A stretch of 64,000 nucleotides of DNA from NCBI RefSeq assembly GCF_016864375.1, contig NZ_CP069356.1:186001-250000 (forward strand). The letters are read 5' to 3'. Made by a program: the position numbers and the translations under genes. Shown in pieces: positions 16,937-25,127 of the stretch (its first letter is position 1; every line of letters begins with the position of its first letter). Source of the DNA: Microvirga sp. VF16 (lineage in GTDB: Bacteria > Pseudomonadota > Alphaproteobacteria > Rhizobiales > Beijerinckiaceae). The notes beneath the pieces are model-generated. The model made no database searches. It had not been told where the DNA came from and saw nothing but the letters and a program-made list of their open reading frames with translations.

Positions 16937-17542
16937 ATGGTCCAAGACTTTGTACCACGCCTGTCCAACGTACACCGCTGTCTTCTTGTGGCGCTCAGCC
17001 TGTCAGCTGCCGCAGGATGGGGCTCCTATGCCATCGTGAGGCACACGTCGGCTGCGGTCGAACACCAGCTTCGTGATCAGACCACAAGCCTGCAGGCAGC
17101 TCAGACCCAGCTTGTTGCCGAGCAGATGAAGGCTCAAGTCTCACTGTCCGAAATGGTGCAGCTCCGTGGAGAGCTTGCAACCGCTCGGCGAGAAATCAAT
17201 CGGCTTTCTCAAGGACGTGAACAAATCCTGACGGATCTTCCTCCGGTCAGGCCCGATATCAAGGGTACGAACCTCCGACTCAGCGACGCCAACCATGACG
17301 CGTCCAGGACAGGATCGATCGGGGAGAGGACCGGCACGGCCCAGAAGGACAAAGCAGCCTCAGCAAAGCTGCTGGAGAAGCAGCCTCGCCATCCGCAGAT
17401 TGCGACTGTCGGGATCACCGCCCCGGGTCCTCAAAAGCCAGCTGTGAGACCCCAGCGCAGCAAAGACCTGACCGTCATCAGTGAACTGGATACAGCAGCC
17501 CTGCGCCAGCTGACGAAGTCAGCGGAGACGCCGCTGCGGTAG
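16937..17542 (+). CDS. membrane-anchored coiled-coil protein, hypothetical
   Basis: 201 residues. A short N-terminus precedes one helix (CLLVALSLSAAAGWGSYAIV, residues about 15-34). A long coiled coil follows (residues about 35-100; QLRDQTTSLQAAQTQLVAEQ, ELATARREINRLSQ), then a basic, Pro-rich disordered tail (KDKAASAKLLEKQPRHPQ). Predicted type II membrane protein with a periplasmic coil. GCGGGGAG lies six bases before the ATG at 16937. No family recognised; the gene is followed after 92 bases by the MliC-like gene on the same strand. Confidence 0.6.
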   Translation: MVQDFVPRLSNVHRCLLVALSLSAAAGWGSYAIVRHTSAAVEHQLRDQTTSLQAAQTQLVAEQMKAQVSLSEMVQLRGELATARREINRLSQGREQILTDLPPVRPDIKGTNLRLSDANHDASRTGSIGERTGTAQKDKAASAKLLEKQPRHPQIATVGITAPGPQKPAVRPQRSKDLTVISELDTAALRQLTKSAETPLR

Positions 17543-17634
17543 CGTGCATCCTTGCGACTGTTGCGTTGGTGCCGGGGCTGAGCTGACCGGGGCCGCCGGG
17601 CGGATCTGAACTTGCTATCGCAGGAGCACGAGCC

Positions 17635-17991
17635 ATGAACAGAAGCTGCCTGACAGTGCTGCTGTGTTCGCTTCCCACGATTGGCGTTGCGGCGGATGTT
17701 GTGATCCGTCTACCACAAGCCTCGTCAGTTGCGCGGAATGTCGTGACGTATGCGTGCGAGGGCCTGCCGCAGATCAGGGTCGAGTACATCAATGCGGGCT
17801 CCAACGCTCTTGCCGTTGTCCCCGTTTCCGGGGAAGCGCTGGTGTTTGCCGGTGTGCTGTCCGGATCCGGAGCCCGATATGCGGCAGGCCCTTACATCTG
17901 GTGGGCGAAAGGGACCAGTGCAGACCTCTACGACCAACGGCGGGGTGAAGGTGCGAAACCGATCGGCTGCCAGGAAGTCGGGCGCGGCTAA
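17635..17991 (+). CDS. MliC-like C-type lysozyme inhibitor
   Basis: 118 residues with a cleavable signal peptide (MNRSCLTVLLCSLPTIGVAA, residues 1-20). The mature part has the MliC beta-barrel pattern: VVTYACEGLPQIRVEYINAG, the SGSGARYAAGPYIWW stretch holding the conserved Ser/Arg-Tyr that plug the lysozyme active site, then WAKGTSADLY. A Cys pair (YAC and IGCQ) could form a disulphide. MliC proteins protect cell-wall peptidoglycan from host or environmental lysozyme. No lipobox is present, so it is probably free in the periplasm. CAGGAGCACGAGCC precedes the ATG. Confidence 0.82.
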   Translation: MNRSCLTVLLCSLPTIGVAADVVIRLPQASSVARNVVTYACEGLPQIRVEYINAGSNALAVVPVSGEALVFAGVLSGSGARYAAGPYIWWAKGTSADLYDQRRGEGAKPIGCQEVGRG

Positions 17992-18012
17992 CCCAGGCAA
18001 CTCATGCGGCCC

Positions 18013-18080
18013 CAGACTTCTTGTCAAAATGTTTGTTATCAGCCACAAACCATGTAGCCGCAAAGTTAAAATGTCCTGAT
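18013..18080 (+). repeat. 68-bp direct repeat, copy 2
   Basis: Same ends as the copy at 14591-14656 (CAGACTTCTTGTCAAAAT and GCCGCAAAGTTAAAATGTCCTGAT) with a different middle of similar length. It lies 21 bases after the MliC-like gene and 9 bases from the stop of the truncated nucleoside hydrolase, so it marks a junction. Confidence 0.6.
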
Positions 18081-18089
18081 CCTGCGTCA

Positions 18090-18570
18090 TCAGGGCAGAC
18101 GGCGGAAGCTCTCGAAAATCAGATCGTAAAGCCCTTCGGCATCAACATCACGGACGACGTAAGCGTTCTTTTGCCGGTTGGTGACGCCCCACCAATCGAT
18201 CACTGTCATCCCAGTTGTCAGAGGAGAGGTCGTCTCGACCTCGACATTCACATGGAGACCCGAGAACAACTCGGGTCGCAGCAACCAGACAACTGTTGTC
18301 GGATCGTGCATCGGGGCGCGGTCAGTTCCGTACTTCTGCCAGTCAAACTGCTTAGCGTAGGTGAGGAGTTCCGCGAAGATCGGGCCGACCTTGTTCCGCA
18401 TTGTGCGGAAGCGTTCGATCCGATCAGCCGTCACGTGAGCCTTGTGGGTGACATCCAGCGGCATCATCACGACTGGCGCTCCGGAACTCAACACTCGCTC
18501 AGCCGCCTCCGGATCCACGAAGCAGTTGAACTCGGCCGCTGGGGTCACATTGGCGATGTCACGGTAACTT
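18090..18570 (-). pseudogene. nucleoside hydrolase, C-terminal fragment
   Basis: The product begins abruptly with YRDIANVTPAAEFNCFVDPEAAERVL and ends VVRDVDAEGLYDLIFESF, which is the C-terminal half of an inosine/uridine-preferring nucleoside hydrolase (the N-x-TPxAEFN-x-x-x-DPEAA block binds substrate). The N-terminal half, with the DTDxGxDD calcium site, is absent. The break coincides with the start of an IS6-type transposase region at about 18571, so the insertion or a deletion beside it removed the front of the gene. Confidence 0.8.
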
Positions 18571-18603
18571 TTGGTCCGGGGCTTGTGGCGTAAGAGCCGC
18601 AAC

Positions 18604-19305
18604 ATGAGCAGCCCCGTCAGCTACAAGCGCCATCGGTTCCCATCCCAGATCATTGCCCATGCCGTCTGGTTGTACTTCCGTTTTCCCTTGAGCCTCCGGC
18701 TGGTTGAGGAAATGCTGCTGGAGCGCGGTATTGTCGTCTCCTACGAGACTGTTCGTCGCTGGGCGCTGAAGTTCGGACCCGATTACGCCCGCCGCCTGAA
18801 GCGTAAGACACCAAGCCGCCGCGATATCTGGCATCTCGATGAGGTCATGGTCACCATCGCTGGCAAGAAGCACTGGCTGTGGCGCGCCGTGGACCAGGAT
18901 GGCTACGTCCTCGATGAGATCGTCCAGAGCCGCCGCGACACCAAGGCCGCCAAGCGCTTGCTGACCCGCCTCTTGAAGAAACAGGGCTGCCCGCCGCGGC
19001 GAATGATTACCGATAAACTGGGCTCCTACACCGCTGCCCGGCGTCAGGTCATGCCAGCCGTCGAACACCGGTCGCACAAAGGGCTTAACAACCGAGCAGA
19101 GAATTCGCATCTGCCCTTGCGCCAACGAGAGCGGATCATGCAGGGCTTTCGATCACCGGGAAGCCTGCAGAGGTTCACCACGATCTTCTCAGCCGTCCGC
19201 AACCTCTTCGTTCCACCCCGTTCCCGCCGCTCCGCCCTTGCCACGCATCTGCATCGCCTCACCGCGATGGCGGAATGGAAAGTTGTGGTCGGCGCCGCCG
19301 CTTGA
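18604..19305 (+). CDS. IS6 family transposase
   Basis: 233 residues. The N-terminus FPSQIIAHAVWLYFRFPLSLRLVEEMLLERGI is typical for IS6/IS26-like transposases, followed by an HTH-like ERGIVVSYETVRRW. The DDE core reads IWHLDEVMVTI (Asp), MITDKLGSYTAA (Asp) and NRAENSHLPLR (Glu). The gene is intact. The terminal repeats of this element could not be defined by eye: the left end must be near 18571, where the nucleoside hydrolase is cut; the right end lies after 19305. IS6 elements move by co-integration and often leave deletions. Confidence 0.88.
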   Translation: MSSPVSYKRHRFPSQIIAHAVWLYFRFPLSLRLVEEMLLERGIVVSYETVRRWALKFGPDYARRLKRKTPSRRDIWHLDEVMVTIAGKKHWLWRAVDQDGYVLDEIVQSRRDTKAAKRLLTRLLKKQGCPPRRMITDKLGSYTAARRQVMPAVEHRSHKGLNNRAENSHLPLRQRERIMQGFRSPGSLQRFTTIFSAVRNLFVPPRSRRSALATHLHRLTAMAEWKVVVGAAA

Positions 19306-19664
19306 ACCAACTACGCCGCTAATCAGGTCTCATTGCGTTCAAAGGTGGTTAAAGTGACAAGCCCCTCCTGCCGCTTCGCCCATTTCGCTCTCTTCCAGAA
19401 CGCCTGACGCAACGTGGTGGTTGACGGGATCGAAACAGACTAACACATGACGTGGAAGTTTGGCTACGCTAACAGTCTCGATACCGGCCCTCGATTCTGG
19501 ATGATCTCGGCAGGGCTTCGTCACAGATTCGGGGTAGACATCGGGAAGTGGCCGGCACTTCGTGAAGTCGTCGGGCGACATTGCGGATCGCAGGTCGGGT
19601 GCCAAAACGCCGTCCACGTGAGCATAGAGCCCACCCGCGGAACCCGGTGACTTCGACCGCGGCA
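19306..19664. other. intergenic stretch after the IS6 transposase
   Basis: No gene is supportable. It contains the unresolved right end of the IS6 element. A frame on the minus strand running through it lacks a recognisable domain. Confidence 0.3.
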
Positions 19665-20627
19665 TCATTCGCACTCGATTTTTGCTGCGCTAGCGCAGGT
19701 CAGACGGCGCTCAGCAATCTCTACCCGCATCTGCCCCTCGGCGTTCGTTAGGAGGCTCAGCGCACCCCACGTCGCCGCGGCTGATCCAAGTTCAGCCCGG
19801 GTCAGGACAACACGATCGTTGCCCAGGACCGGCGAGAGACAGGATTGGACGGCTTGGACCAGGGAGTTGAACGGATAGCCCTCCATGTCGATCACACCGC
19901 CACCTATAACGACAACCTCCGGATCGGTGAGAGTCACTGCCATTGCAATCGCCAGCGCCTGGTCGCACAGGAACGTATCGAGTTCTGAGCTGAGATTGCC
20001 GGCGGACGAAACGGCAAAAAGCTGGTTGACGGGAAGTCCATATTTCCGCGCGAGCGACTGTAGAACCGCTCCCGAAGCGTAGGCTTCGACGCAGTCAACG
20101 GCGCCGCCTGTGCCGATCCTGCCTTCGCCCCGCAATGGTACGTGACCGAGCTGCATGCGGTAGATCCCGCCCATGAGCTGACCATGGTCGAGGAATGCGG
20201 CCCCGACACCGGTTCCGAAATAGACACCGAGAACCAGGTTTCTTCCTGCTGCACTTCCACGAGCGGCCTCGCCGCGGGTCTGCAGGGTCGCGTCGTGGTC
20301 GAGAAGAACAGGGACGCCGAGGGCGCCCTCGAGCAGGTCGGCGACAGGTAGCCCGTTCAAGGTCGGGATATTGGGAGTATTCACCACGCTACGTCGCCGG
20401 GGATCGAGGATGCCCGGGATGCCTATGACGACGCCATTAACTTGGCTGTCGATCGCGTGGCGAACGCGCTCAATAAGTTCAACGAGGACCTCAATGGGAT
20501 CTTCTATCCGAAGACGCTCCGCCGGCGCGGACGCATTGCACAGGATCGTGCCAGACGCGTCCGCCCGGATGGCTCGCACATGCGTCCCACCGACATCTAC
20601 GACTATGACGTGCGCGACTTTGTTCAC
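19665..20627 (-). CDS. ROK family sugar kinase, allose-kinase-like
   Basis: 320 residues. ROK pattern: the phosphate-binding VIVVDVGGTHVRAIRAD at the start, NTPNIPTLNGLPV, the catalytic region LLDHDATLQTRGE, YFGTGVGAAFLDHGQLMGG, QLGHVPL and IGGGVIDMEGYPFN. The last block and the LGHVPL form resemble D-allose kinase AlsK. The usual CxCGxxGCxE zinc motif is reduced to GTGGAVDCVEAYASG, so zinc may not be bound. A GTG start follows GAGGAGC and overlaps the stop of a truncated upstream gene (TAGGTG), which shows a former operon. Substrate is a hexose; which one is not decidable. Confidence 0.82.
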   Translation of the reverse strand: MNKVAHVIVVDVGGTHVRAIRADASGTILCNASAPAERLRIEDPIEVLVELIERVRHAIDSQVNGVVIGIPGILDPRRRSVVNTPNIPTLNGLPVADLLEGALGVPVLLDHDATLQTRGEAARGSAAGRNLVLGVYFGTGVGAAFLDHGQLMGGIYRMQLGHVPLRGEGRIGTGGAVDCVEAYASGAVLQSLARKYGLPVNQLFAVSSAGNLSSELDTFLCDQALAIAMAVTLTDPEVVVIGGGVIDMEGYPFNSLVQAVQSCLSPVLGNDRVVLTRAELGSAAATWGALSLLTNAEGQMRVEIAERRLTCASAAKIECE

Positions 20628-20800
20628 CTAACAAGCTCCTCGGAAAGTTCCTCCGGCTGGACTTGGCTGTCCCTGCGCGTTCTCACGGTGATAGCGGGCG
20701 ATGCGTTCTGCCTCTTCACGAGAACCCAAGATCACACCGATACGCCGATGCAGTCCGGCCGGGCTGATATTGAGAATGCAGCGCAAGCTAATGGTCGTGG
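20628..20800 (-). pseudogene. C-terminal remnant of a class I fructose-1,6-bisphosphatase-like gene
   Basis: A frame directly upstream of the ROK gene reads ILNISPAGLHRRIGVILGSR and then EEAERIARYHRENAQ to a TAG. The order LxPxxLHxR, then GSREExERI-YH, is the usual C-terminal end of class I fructose bisphosphatases. The rest of the enzyme is missing. The TAG abuts the GTG of the ROK gene. Family assignment rests on about 45 residues and is inference. Confidence 0.45.
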
Positions 20801-21104
20801 CTGCAAAGGCCGCTTTTCAGCGTTCTCGGCTGTTCTAGGGCGGCCTAAGCTATTGAAAATGCGTGGCCCGCTCCGGACTGAACAGCGGAAAGAGCAAATA
20901 GATGTGTTGAGTTGACGGTACCTCTGGGCTGCCGACAACACCTCTTGCCTTTCATCCTCCGTTAGCTTTCCGACTGGAGCGCTCCAACGCCGATCCACCA
21001 ATGGATTCTCAACCTCGGCCGTCTGCAATACCGGCCCGTTCTCATCCCAGCTCATCGTCAGCTTGGCATTGGACGGCTCCTGAGTCAGTTGCCCTTAACA
21101 GTGC

Positions 21105-21240
21105 GATGTCACATTAACTGAGTATAGCCGTTGGGCTGCCCGACGAGGCTAGTTTTTGCACAGCCCAAGCCGTTGATTTCCCTCGGCGCGAGATTTTTCC
21201 TTGACGAGTACAGGGCAGTCTTCGCCGTTAATGTGACATC
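21105..21240. repeat. 136-bp MITE-like element with perfect 14-bp inverted ends
   Basis: GATGTCACATTAAC at 21105-21118 and GTTAATGTGACATC at 21227-21240. Inside is a second imperfect pair (GCCGTTGGGCTG and CAGCCCAAGC). No coding frame. Probably a non-autonomous transposon relic. Confidence 0.6.
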
Positions 21241-21539
21241 CCCACTCTGATTGCCCGCACAGGAGCCAAAAGATCGAGCGGGGTTGAGTGCCATCGCATA
21301 GGCCCTCTGGACAGCCCCATGCTTTTTGCGAGACTTGCCTGCGTCAGCGTGACACCTTTGAAAGTGTAGCCGATCATCGGCTGAGCCAGTATCTGCACTG
21401 GCATGATTTGATTGCCATAACCTCAGTTGAACTCAGAACGATTGATCTTGCTGTTCTGTCTCTTCCGTATCGACAGGTGGTGAATCACGTGTTCCGAGTG
21501 GGATGATCCGAGTTGAATACAGGACTATACTCTTAGGCA

Positions 21540-22271
21540 ATGATAAAAGTACAATCCGCTAAGGATCATCGCGCCAACCGGTTGTTGGCCGCTCTGGAGC
21601 CAGAGGACTTTGCCGACCTCGAGCCGCACCTGGAGTTCGTCCACCTGCACCAGAGGCAGGTCCTCTGCGAGACGGGCGACACCATGCGGCACGCCTACTT
21701 CCCGCACGACACGGTGATCTCGCTTCTGGCCGTCATGGCGGACGGGAGCTCGGCGGAGATGTCGCTCTGTGGCCGGGAAGGGGTCTCTGGCCTCGTCAAT
21801 GCGAGTGTTAGCCGCAAAGCCTTCGGGTGCTATGTGGTCCAATTCCCCGGCACGGCGTCTCGGATCGACCTGGACACGATGACCGCGGCGATCACTGCCC
21901 GCCCGAACCTCCAGCGCGTGCTGCGACATTTCACGGAAGCCACCATGGCGCGCATTCTGCAGTCGGTGGCTTGTAACGCCCTGCACAGCGTGGAAGCCCG
22001 GTGCTGCCGCTTTGTCCTGATGCTCCACTCCCGCATCGATCACGATGCATTGCCGATCACCCACGAGTTCCTGGCCGAACGGCTCGGCGTTCAGCGCTCG
22101 ACCGTGAGCAGTGTCATGGGGAAGCTCCAGTCCAGAGGGCTGATCAAGCAGGGCAGGGGCGGCATCATCGTCACCGACCCAAGCCGCCTCGAGGACGCGG
22201 CCTGTGAATGCTACGGCAGGGTCCGCGATGTGTATGAGCGCCTGCTGCCCTATGCGACCCACTCAAGGTAA
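21540..22271 (+). CDS. Crp/Fnr family transcriptional regulator, second paralogue
   Basis: 243 residues, same plan as the gene at 8279: a beta-roll sensor domain (LVHLHQRQ-type strand FVHLHQRQVLCETGDTMRHAYFPHD) and a C-terminal winged HTH (LPITHEFLAERLGVQRSTVSSVMGKLQSRGLIKQ). No Fnr Cys cluster. More than half of the residues match the first paralogue by eye. The ATG lies 32 bases after a TGA of the preceding short frame and has a poor ribosome site. The target genes are unknown. Confidence 0.92.
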   Translation: MIKVQSAKDHRANRLLAALEPEDFADLEPHLEFVHLHQRQVLCETGDTMRHAYFPHDTVISLLAVMADGSSAEMSLCGREGVSGLVNASVSRKAFGCYVVQFPGTASRIDLDTMTAAITARPNLQRVLRHFTEATMARILQSVACNALHSVEARCCRFVLMLHSRIDHDALPITHEFLAERLGVQRSTVSSVMGKLQSRGLIKQGRGGIIVTDPSRLEDAACECYGRVRDVYERLLPYATHSR

Positions 22272-22336
22272 GCCCACGCTCGTGGAATTTCCGTTAAGTG
22301 CCTTTGTAAAATGGCACCCAAATCGTTGAGCGGGTG

Positions 22337-22657
22337 TTAGCTGATGAGGTCCCCGCTACAAAATTCTTCTGCTCCATCAACGAAGGGGAGAAAATCCGCT
22401 GGATCAATCTCCGGCCGTGGCCATGTCCCGGTCGCGTCGACGCAGCCATCCCGATTACCGTCAAGGAAGAACTGGCTGGAGCGAAAATCCATCATTAGGA
22501 ACGGCTTCCGTTCGAGACGCCGGTCACAGACCATGTAGAACGCCGCCACGGCGTTAAGCCCTTGCGGGGTCTCGGAGTAGTAGAGGCCCTTGATCAGGCG
22601 ACCGGTCGCGAAAACACGTGGATTGCTGCGCAGGAGAAGTGGATTCAGGTCCGGCAT
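22337..22657 (-). CDS. hypothetical protein (106 aa)
   Basis: MPDLNPLLLRSNPRVFATGR is followed by a YSETPQGLNAVAAFYMVCD segment and DGNRDGCVDATGTWPRPE. The DGNRDGCVD segment is loop-like and resembles a calcium-binding EF-hand or dockerin loop, but one short motif is not enough for a call. No signal peptide is seen from this start; the frame stays open upstream with no better start. The MITE-like element at 22721 lies just upstream and may have removed the promoter or N-terminus. Confidence 0.45.
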   Translation of the reverse strand: MPDLNPLLLRSNPRVFATGRLIKGLYYSETPQGLNAVAAFYMVCDRRLERKPFLMMDFRSSQFFLDGNRDGCVDATGTWPRPEIDPADFLPFVDGAEEFCSGDLIS

Positions 22658-22720
22658 GGGCTGTCGTCCCGAGCGACATGACAGTGAGGATGCCTGATGG
22701 CGGAGCGGACGAGCCAGACA

Positions 22721-22863
22721 GGTTCTGTCGCAAAATCGAAGTATAGGCATACTTCGCGCCATTTCGTCGTCGCGGACGAACCGCCAACCCGTTGATTTTG
22801 CGGGATCCGGCCTGTGCGGATTCATCAATATTGCCAAGTAAAAAGCGAGTTTGCGACAGAACC
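22721..22863. repeat. 143-bp IS6-derived MITE-like element
   Basis: GGTTCTGTCGCAAA at 22721-22734 and TTTGCGACAGAACC at 22850-22863, a perfect 14-bp inverted pair that differs by one base from the IS6-family end GGTTCTGTTGCAAA. Just inside the left end is a 20-bp hairpin, CGAAGTAT-AGGC-ATACTTCG. No transposase is inside, so it would need one supplied in trans. No 8-bp target duplication was found. Confidence 0.65.
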
Positions 22864-23029
22864 GCTTGTGGCGGTTCTGACCCATCTCACGGCGAAGAAC
22901 GAGGTTGCTCCGGGGCAATGGTTCCTCGAGGCAGGGTTCGGGCGCCTGGGAAGACCGGATCACCCGATATATGCTGATCTGGAGACAGCCCAGCTGTGGA
23001 TCTGCCAGCGCCTCGCAAAGGGTCGATAG
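22864..23029 (+). other. coding-like fragment next to the MITE
   Basis: A frame reads LVAVLTHLTAKNEV, then APGQWFLEAGFGRLGRP and ends ICQRLAKGR. It looks protein-like but has no start of its own: it emerges from the MITE-like element. It may be the rest of a small gene split by that element. Confidence 0.3.
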
Positions 23030-23132
23030 GCGGCTCCCGCTCATGGTTTCCATCCCAGTTCTGCGACAGGTTTGGACGGGGAATAATGCCCTCGGGCCTC
23101 AAGCAACCAAGTTCAGAAATGCTTCGAGCCGC

Positions 23133-23372
23133 TTAACCGGTGACATCTGTCTCTGGTCGGTCCTTCCCCTGAGAGACTTCCTCGTGCCAGTCGCCCGCCT
23201 TATCCTGATACTCAATGTCTTCTGTGGCGCCAGGCAGCCTCTGTTCGGCAGCAGCTCGCTCAGCAGCCTCCCGGGCTTCATCATGGCTGGCATAACGCCC
23301 CGAGAAGACGTCCCCGACTTTGTAGGCCCACCCGCCATCGTGCTCCACAACTTCATAGTGGACTTTGTCCAT
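23133..23372 (-). CDS. DUF2188 domain protein
   Basis: 79 residues. MDKVHYEVVEHDGGWAYKVG, FSGRYASHDEAREAAERAAAEQR and IEYQDKAGDWHEE follow the DUF2188 plan of a short beta sheet with one helix. Function unknown; it is typical of small stress-related or accessory genes. The ATG at 23372 follows GGGAGAA; an ATG 22 codons upstream has no such site. Confidence 0.8.
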   Translation of the reverse strand: MDKVHYEVVEHDGGWAYKVGDVFSGRYASHDEAREAAERAAAEQRLPGATEDIEYQDKAGDWHEEVSQGKDRPETDVTG

Positions 23373-23465
23373 CGCTGTTCTCCCGTAAGACGCTTTCGAG
23401 CAGAACAGGATATCCGATGAAGCAGTTCCGCATTCCAAGCCTCAGTGCCCGCTGAGGGCCCCCTC

Positions 23466-23684
23466 TCAGGTTCTGTGGTGCTTCGGGCTCCAGAAAAATA
23501 CCTCATCGCCGTTCTGATCCATGATCCGCACGGCATCGGGCTTTTGCGGCATGTTCAAGGTCTCGAACAGCGATTGAGCCCTGACCTTGGCGTCTTCCAG
23601 TTCGGGGGTGTCATGTTCCACACGGTCCAAGATGGCATGCGCACCGTTTGTTTTCCGAAGCCGAAAGAACTCAATGATGAACAT
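23466..23684 (-). CDS. small hypothetical protein (72 aa)
   Basis: MFIIEFFRLRKTNGAHAILD is followed by a long helix (DAKVRAQSLFETLNMP) and VRIMDQNGDEVFFWSP. The plan of helix plus a D-x-x-G strand resembles the DUF6894 proteins in this window, but the aromatic start motif is absent, so no family is assigned. Confidence 0.55.
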   Translation of the reverse strand: MFIIEFFRLRKTNGAHAILDRVEHDTPELEDAKVRAQSLFETLNMPQKPDAVRIMDQNGDEVFFWSPKHHRT

Positions 23685-23786
23685 TGCACAAATCCCGCTC
23701 CAGTGAATGATTTAGTAGGCTTCTAGGCACCAGGTGTTTGCTTCGACCTCCTTGGAAGACGCCTGCAAATGTCACGCCGGAAAACG

Positions 23787-24185
23787 TTATCGTTCCCACT
23801 TGCCTTCGTAGCGGAACTCTGGCGCTGATCTGAGCTGATCGAGATTGGCATTCATGGTCGCCTGCCACTTGTGATCGCCTTCCACGTACCGGATCGAGAT
23901 CGCGGAAGGGTCCACGGCTACGTATCGTGGGCCACTTCCTAGGATCTCCCCGACCGACAACACGACCCCTGTGATCGCACCGCCCTCGAAGACGATGTCT
24001 TCGATCTTGCCCATGCCCTCACCACTAGCGGTTTGAACGTTCAGGCCGATGAGCCGCGAACTCAGGATGGCATTGCTGCCAATCGTGATGAACTGAGGCG
24101 CGCCGGATGCGGGCGGAGTGCTCTGGGCGTGAGCCACGCTGGCTAGGCAGAGCGTGGCGACAAGGGGAGTTGCAGAAACGCGCAT
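23787..24185 (-). CDS. exported PRC-barrel protein
   Basis: 132 residues. A signal peptide (MRVSATPLVATLCLASVAHA, residues 1-20) precedes a PRC-barrel domain: SSRLIGLNVQTASGEGMGKIEDIVFEGGAITGVVLSVGEILG, with the Lys-Ile-Glu-Asp-Ile turn that defines the fold. The C-terminal YEGKWER closes the protein. PRC-barrel domains are beta barrels that bind RNA or other macromolecules; exported versions in Rhizobiales are uncharacterised. GAGGGAAAACC lies before the ATG. Confidence 0.85.
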   Translation of the reverse strand: MRVSATPLVATLCLASVAHAQSTPPASGAPQFITIGSNAILSSRLIGLNVQTASGEGMGKIEDIVFEGGAITGVVLSVGEILGSGPRYVAVDPSAISIRYVEGDHKWQATMNANLDQLRSAPEFRYEGKWER

Positions 24186-24355
24186 GAAAGGTTTTCCCTC
24201 GACCAGAGTTCAGGATGAACCCTCGGCCAGGATAATGGCTAATTGGGGGGCTTCTTAAAATTAGCTCACATTGCCGTCCGAAGGACTGGGGATCCAGGTC
24301 GCCGCCCCTATATCCAGGCTTGGAGCCGCCGATACGCTCCTTGAGGAGCGCTCCC

Positions 24356-24592
24356 ATGCGAGTTACGATATTTACGGCCTTGCTTGCCTTGTCGGTATTG
24401 TCTTCGGGCGCCATGGCCCAGGACAAGGCCGCGCCTGAGGCGCGAAGTCTAAAAGCTTCCCTCTCGCAATCGTATACGGCCGAGGAATCGGCAGTGCTGG
24501 CATCCAAGGCCCGGCAAAAAGCCGAAGCCATGGAACGCGCCCGGGATCGCAGAATGCGGGAGATTTCAAAGGACATCTGCATCGGATGCTGA
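24356..24592 (+). CDS. small exported protein (78 aa) ending KDICIGC
   Basis: Signal peptide MRVTIFTALLALSVLSSGAMA (residues 1-21), then a charged helical body (SKARQKAEAMERARDRRMRE) and a Cys pair in the C-terminal DICIGC. The ATG follows a short hairpin, CGCTCC-TTGA-GGAGCG, which holds the ribosome site; this is similar to the second stem of the leader described at 25441. Family not named; likely periplasmic. Confidence 0.65.
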   Translation: MRVTIFTALLALSVLSSGAMAQDKAAPEARSLKASLSQSYTAEESAVLASKARQKAEAMERARDRRMREISKDICIGC

Positions 24593-24615
24593 TATCCGCC
24601 CTCATGGTCTAAGTA

Positions 24616-25074
24616 GTGGCGGCCCATCGGCAGGAGATAGAGAGAACAGCAGTCACGCCGTCCGACATTAAAAAGCCTGCTGCTCGTCTTAATCCCTTCA
24701 ATATGAGCAAAGCTCCAAAGCACTCGAGCCAGCGCGACGATCTCAAGCGGTGGGATGATAAGGGCGCTGCGCCTCGCTCAGGTTACCCTTCCCACGAGCC
24801 GCCGCAGGCTCCCGAGCAAAGGGCGGAAACGGCTTTGTACTCCTTCAACATCCGGACCGAAGACGGCGTGGTCGACGATCCTGAAGGAGACAAGTATCCT
24901 GACCTACAGGCGGCGCGAGAGGCCGCCATTGCCAAGGCGCGCGACATGATCACGGATGGTGATCAGATTGGCGAGGACCGGCGAAGCTGGTGCGTCGAGA
25001 TCATGGACAGAGCCAATCAACAGCTGCTGACAGTCGCGTTCTCTCAAGTCCTCGACCGAAAGGCAACCGACTAG
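24616..25074 (+). CDS. DUF6894-like protein with N-terminal extension
   Basis: Up to 152 residues. The C-terminal 80 residues follow the DUF6894 pattern: YSFNIRTEDGVVDDPEGDKYPDLQAAREAAIAKARDM, then WCVEIMDRANQQLLTVAFSQVL. The N-terminal 60 residues are polar and disordered. The start is uncertain: a GTG at 24616, or the ATG at 24703 (MSKAPKHSSQRDD), which lacks a good ribosome site. Related proteins are at 30375 and 43706. The function of the family is unknown. Confidence 0.7.
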   Translation: MAAHRQEIERTAVTPSDIKKPAARLNPFNMSKAPKHSSQRDDLKRWDDKGAAPRSGYPSHEPPQAPEQRAETALYSFNIRTEDGVVDDPEGDKYPDLQAAREAAIAKARDMITDGDQIGEDRRSWCVEIMDRANQQLLTVAFSQVLDRKATD

Positions 25075-25127
25075 CTGGGGTGAAGCGACTGCCATCGTGC
25101 AGTTAGACAGAAGGAGACGAACCTGTC

